A stretch of DNA of 64,000 bases from Halorussus pelagicus (lineage in GTDB: Archaea > Halobacteriota > Halobacteria > Halobacteriales > Haladaptataceae): the NCBI RefSeq assembly GCF_004087835.1, contig NZ_CP035119.1, forward strand, positions 1,798,001 to 1,862,000. Reading direction: 5' to 3'. Every line of letters begins with the position of its first letter. Position 1 is the stretch's first letter. A program made the position numbers and the translations under genes. Under the pieces are notes generated by a model that worked only from the letters and a program-made list of their open reading frames with translations, made no database searches and was not told where the DNA came from. This document shows positions 63,145-64,000 of this stretch, piece after piece.

Positions 63145-64000
63145 TCAGTCGTCGGTCGCCGGTGCGGCGCGGCGGTCGGCCCGCGGGCCGTCGATGTCAA
63201 CGTCGGGAAGCAGGTCCCGGAGGTAGCGTCCGGTGTGTGAGTCGTCGTTGCGGGCCACTTCCTCGGGAGTTCCGGAAGCGACGACCTCGCCGCCGTTCTC
63301 GCCGCCCTCCGGACCGAGGTCCACGACGTGGTCGGCGTTCTTCACGAGGTCGAGTTCGTGTTCGATGACGGCGACGGTGTTGCCCTTGTCGGTGAGTCGT
63401 TGCAGGACCTCGATGAGCTTTCGCTCGTCGGCCTTGTGGAGACCCGTGGTCGGTTCGTCAAGCAGGTAGAGCGTGTCGCCGGTGTCTTTCTTCCCTAACT
63501 CCTCGGACAACTTGACGCGCTGGGCTTCCCCGCCCGAGAGCGTCGTGGAGGGCTGACCGAGGTTCATGTAGTCGAGACCAACGTCTTTCAGCAGGCCGAG
63601 TCTGCGCGCGATGCGCTGGTCGTGTTCGAAGAAGTCGTAGGCCTCCTCGACGGACATCTCCAGCACGTCCGCGATGGTTGCGCCCTTGTAAGTCACGTCC
63701 AGCGTCTCGTCGTTGTAGCGCGCGCCGTCGCACTCTTCGCAGGGGACGTACACGTCCGAGAGGAAGTTCATCTCGATTTTCACGGTGCCCTGTCCGCCAC
63801 ACTCCTCGCACCGGCCGCCCTTCACGTTGAACGAGAACCGTCCTTTCTCGTAGCCGCGCTGTTTCGAGAGCTTCGTCTCGGCGAACAGTTCGCGGATGTA
63901 GTCGAAGACGCCGGTATAGGTCGCGGGGTTCGACCGCGGGGTCCGCCCGATGGGCGACTGGTCGATGAGTCGCACCTTCTCGACATTCTCTATCCCCTCG
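63145..64000 (-). CDS. uvrA: UvrA excinuclease subunit, C-terminal part
   Basis: The gene runs off the right edge; the visible 285 residues are the C-terminus. They include the zinc module [11 protein letters not shown]...CEEC, the second ABC signature [11 protein letters not shown], Walker [13 protein letters not shown] and the H-loop VIEHELD. UvrA recognises DNA damage with UvrB in nucleotide excision repair. Confidence 0.97.
   Translation of the reverse strand, partial: EGIENVEKVRLIDQSPIGRTPRSNPATYTGVFDYIRELFAETKLSKQRGYEKGRFSFNVKGGRCEECGGQGTVKIEMNFLSDVYVPCEECDGARYNDETLDVTYKGATIADVLEMSVEEAYDFFEHDQRIARRLGLLKDVGLDYMNLGQPSTTLSGGEAQRVKLSEELGKKDTGDTLYLLDEPTTGLHKADERKLIEVLQRLTDKGNTVAVIEHELDLVKNADHVVDLGPEGGENGGEVVASGTPEEVARNDDSHTGRYLRDLLPDVDIDGPRADRRAAPATDD

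Noticed and set aside
1-64000. CRISPR array or transposase gene
   Set aside because: No regularly spaced repeat-spacer series and no transposase motif is visible; the repeats at the origin are irregularly spaced and have no cas genes nearby.

Overview
The window is chromosomal DNA of a haloarchaeon (class Halobacteria). The signs are strongly acidic proteins, GC-rich codons, Tat signal peptides, leaderless starts about 28-32 bases after TATA boxes, split archaeal RNA polymerase genes (rpoB''/B' and A'/A''), archaeal EF-2, EF-1alpha, S7, S10, S12 and L10e, and an Orc1/Cdc6 initiator. A genus cannot be fixed from the sequence alone.

1-12 kb: a disordered protein, an ABC exporter, a multi-pass membrane protein, tRNA-Val and a PQQ-type beta-propeller lipoprotein. 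A probable replication origin (6250-6909) follows, with seven copies of a TTTCGT-type repeat next to its own orc1. Downstream of orc1 lies a short transcription unit with an unusually strong Shine-Dalgarno site in front of a 20-residue ORF that ends in a perfect hairpin. Then come an ABC-2 export operon and a CPBP protease.

12-33 kb: housekeeping and accessory genes. They include tRNA-Phe with a duplicated 3' end, a J-domain/ferredoxin fusion, cold-shock protein, aldo/keto reductase, Hsp20, type II GAPDH, an M29-like aminopeptidase, ATP-grasp and Fic proteins, L10e, two rhomboids across the window, and a cluster of three methyltransferases of which two are PIMT paralogues. A secreted trypsin-like protease, a HerA-like ATPase and a tandem crcB fluoride-channel pair follow. 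A tRNA-Asp gene is then duplicated as a roughly 95-bp repeat on either side of a small PD-(D/E)XK nuclease gene. An interspersed element with a 43-bp identical core occurs at 18.2 and 23.5 kb.

33-53 kb: the conserved information-processing block rpoH-rpoB''-rpoB'-rpoA'-rpoA''-nusA-rps12-rps7 ... fusA ... ACT gene-hom-tuf-rps10. It is interrupted by a sugar dehydrogenase, a small membrane protein and a predicted metalloprotein before fusA. After fusA comes an accessory insert (47.66-49.37 kb) carrying a Tat-exported precursor with a 22-cysteine tail and a small membrane protein, the best candidate here for an undescribed peptide system. The ACT/hom unit is preceded by a leaderless threonine-rich upstream ORF whose stop overlaps the ACT start, and it is split by an apparent 116-bp insertion that keeps overlapping stop/start signals.

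53-64 kb: rhomboid, tRNA-Ala (again with a 3'-end fragment downstream), a zinc-ribbon protein with a long acidic linker, a NifU-like protein, an LVIVD propeller with a PGF-CTERM-like tail, a ROK sugar kinase, UspA, an SDR, a CBS protein, a geranylgeranyl-reductase-family flavoprotein, a winged-helix membrane protein, and the C-terminal part of uvrA running off the end.
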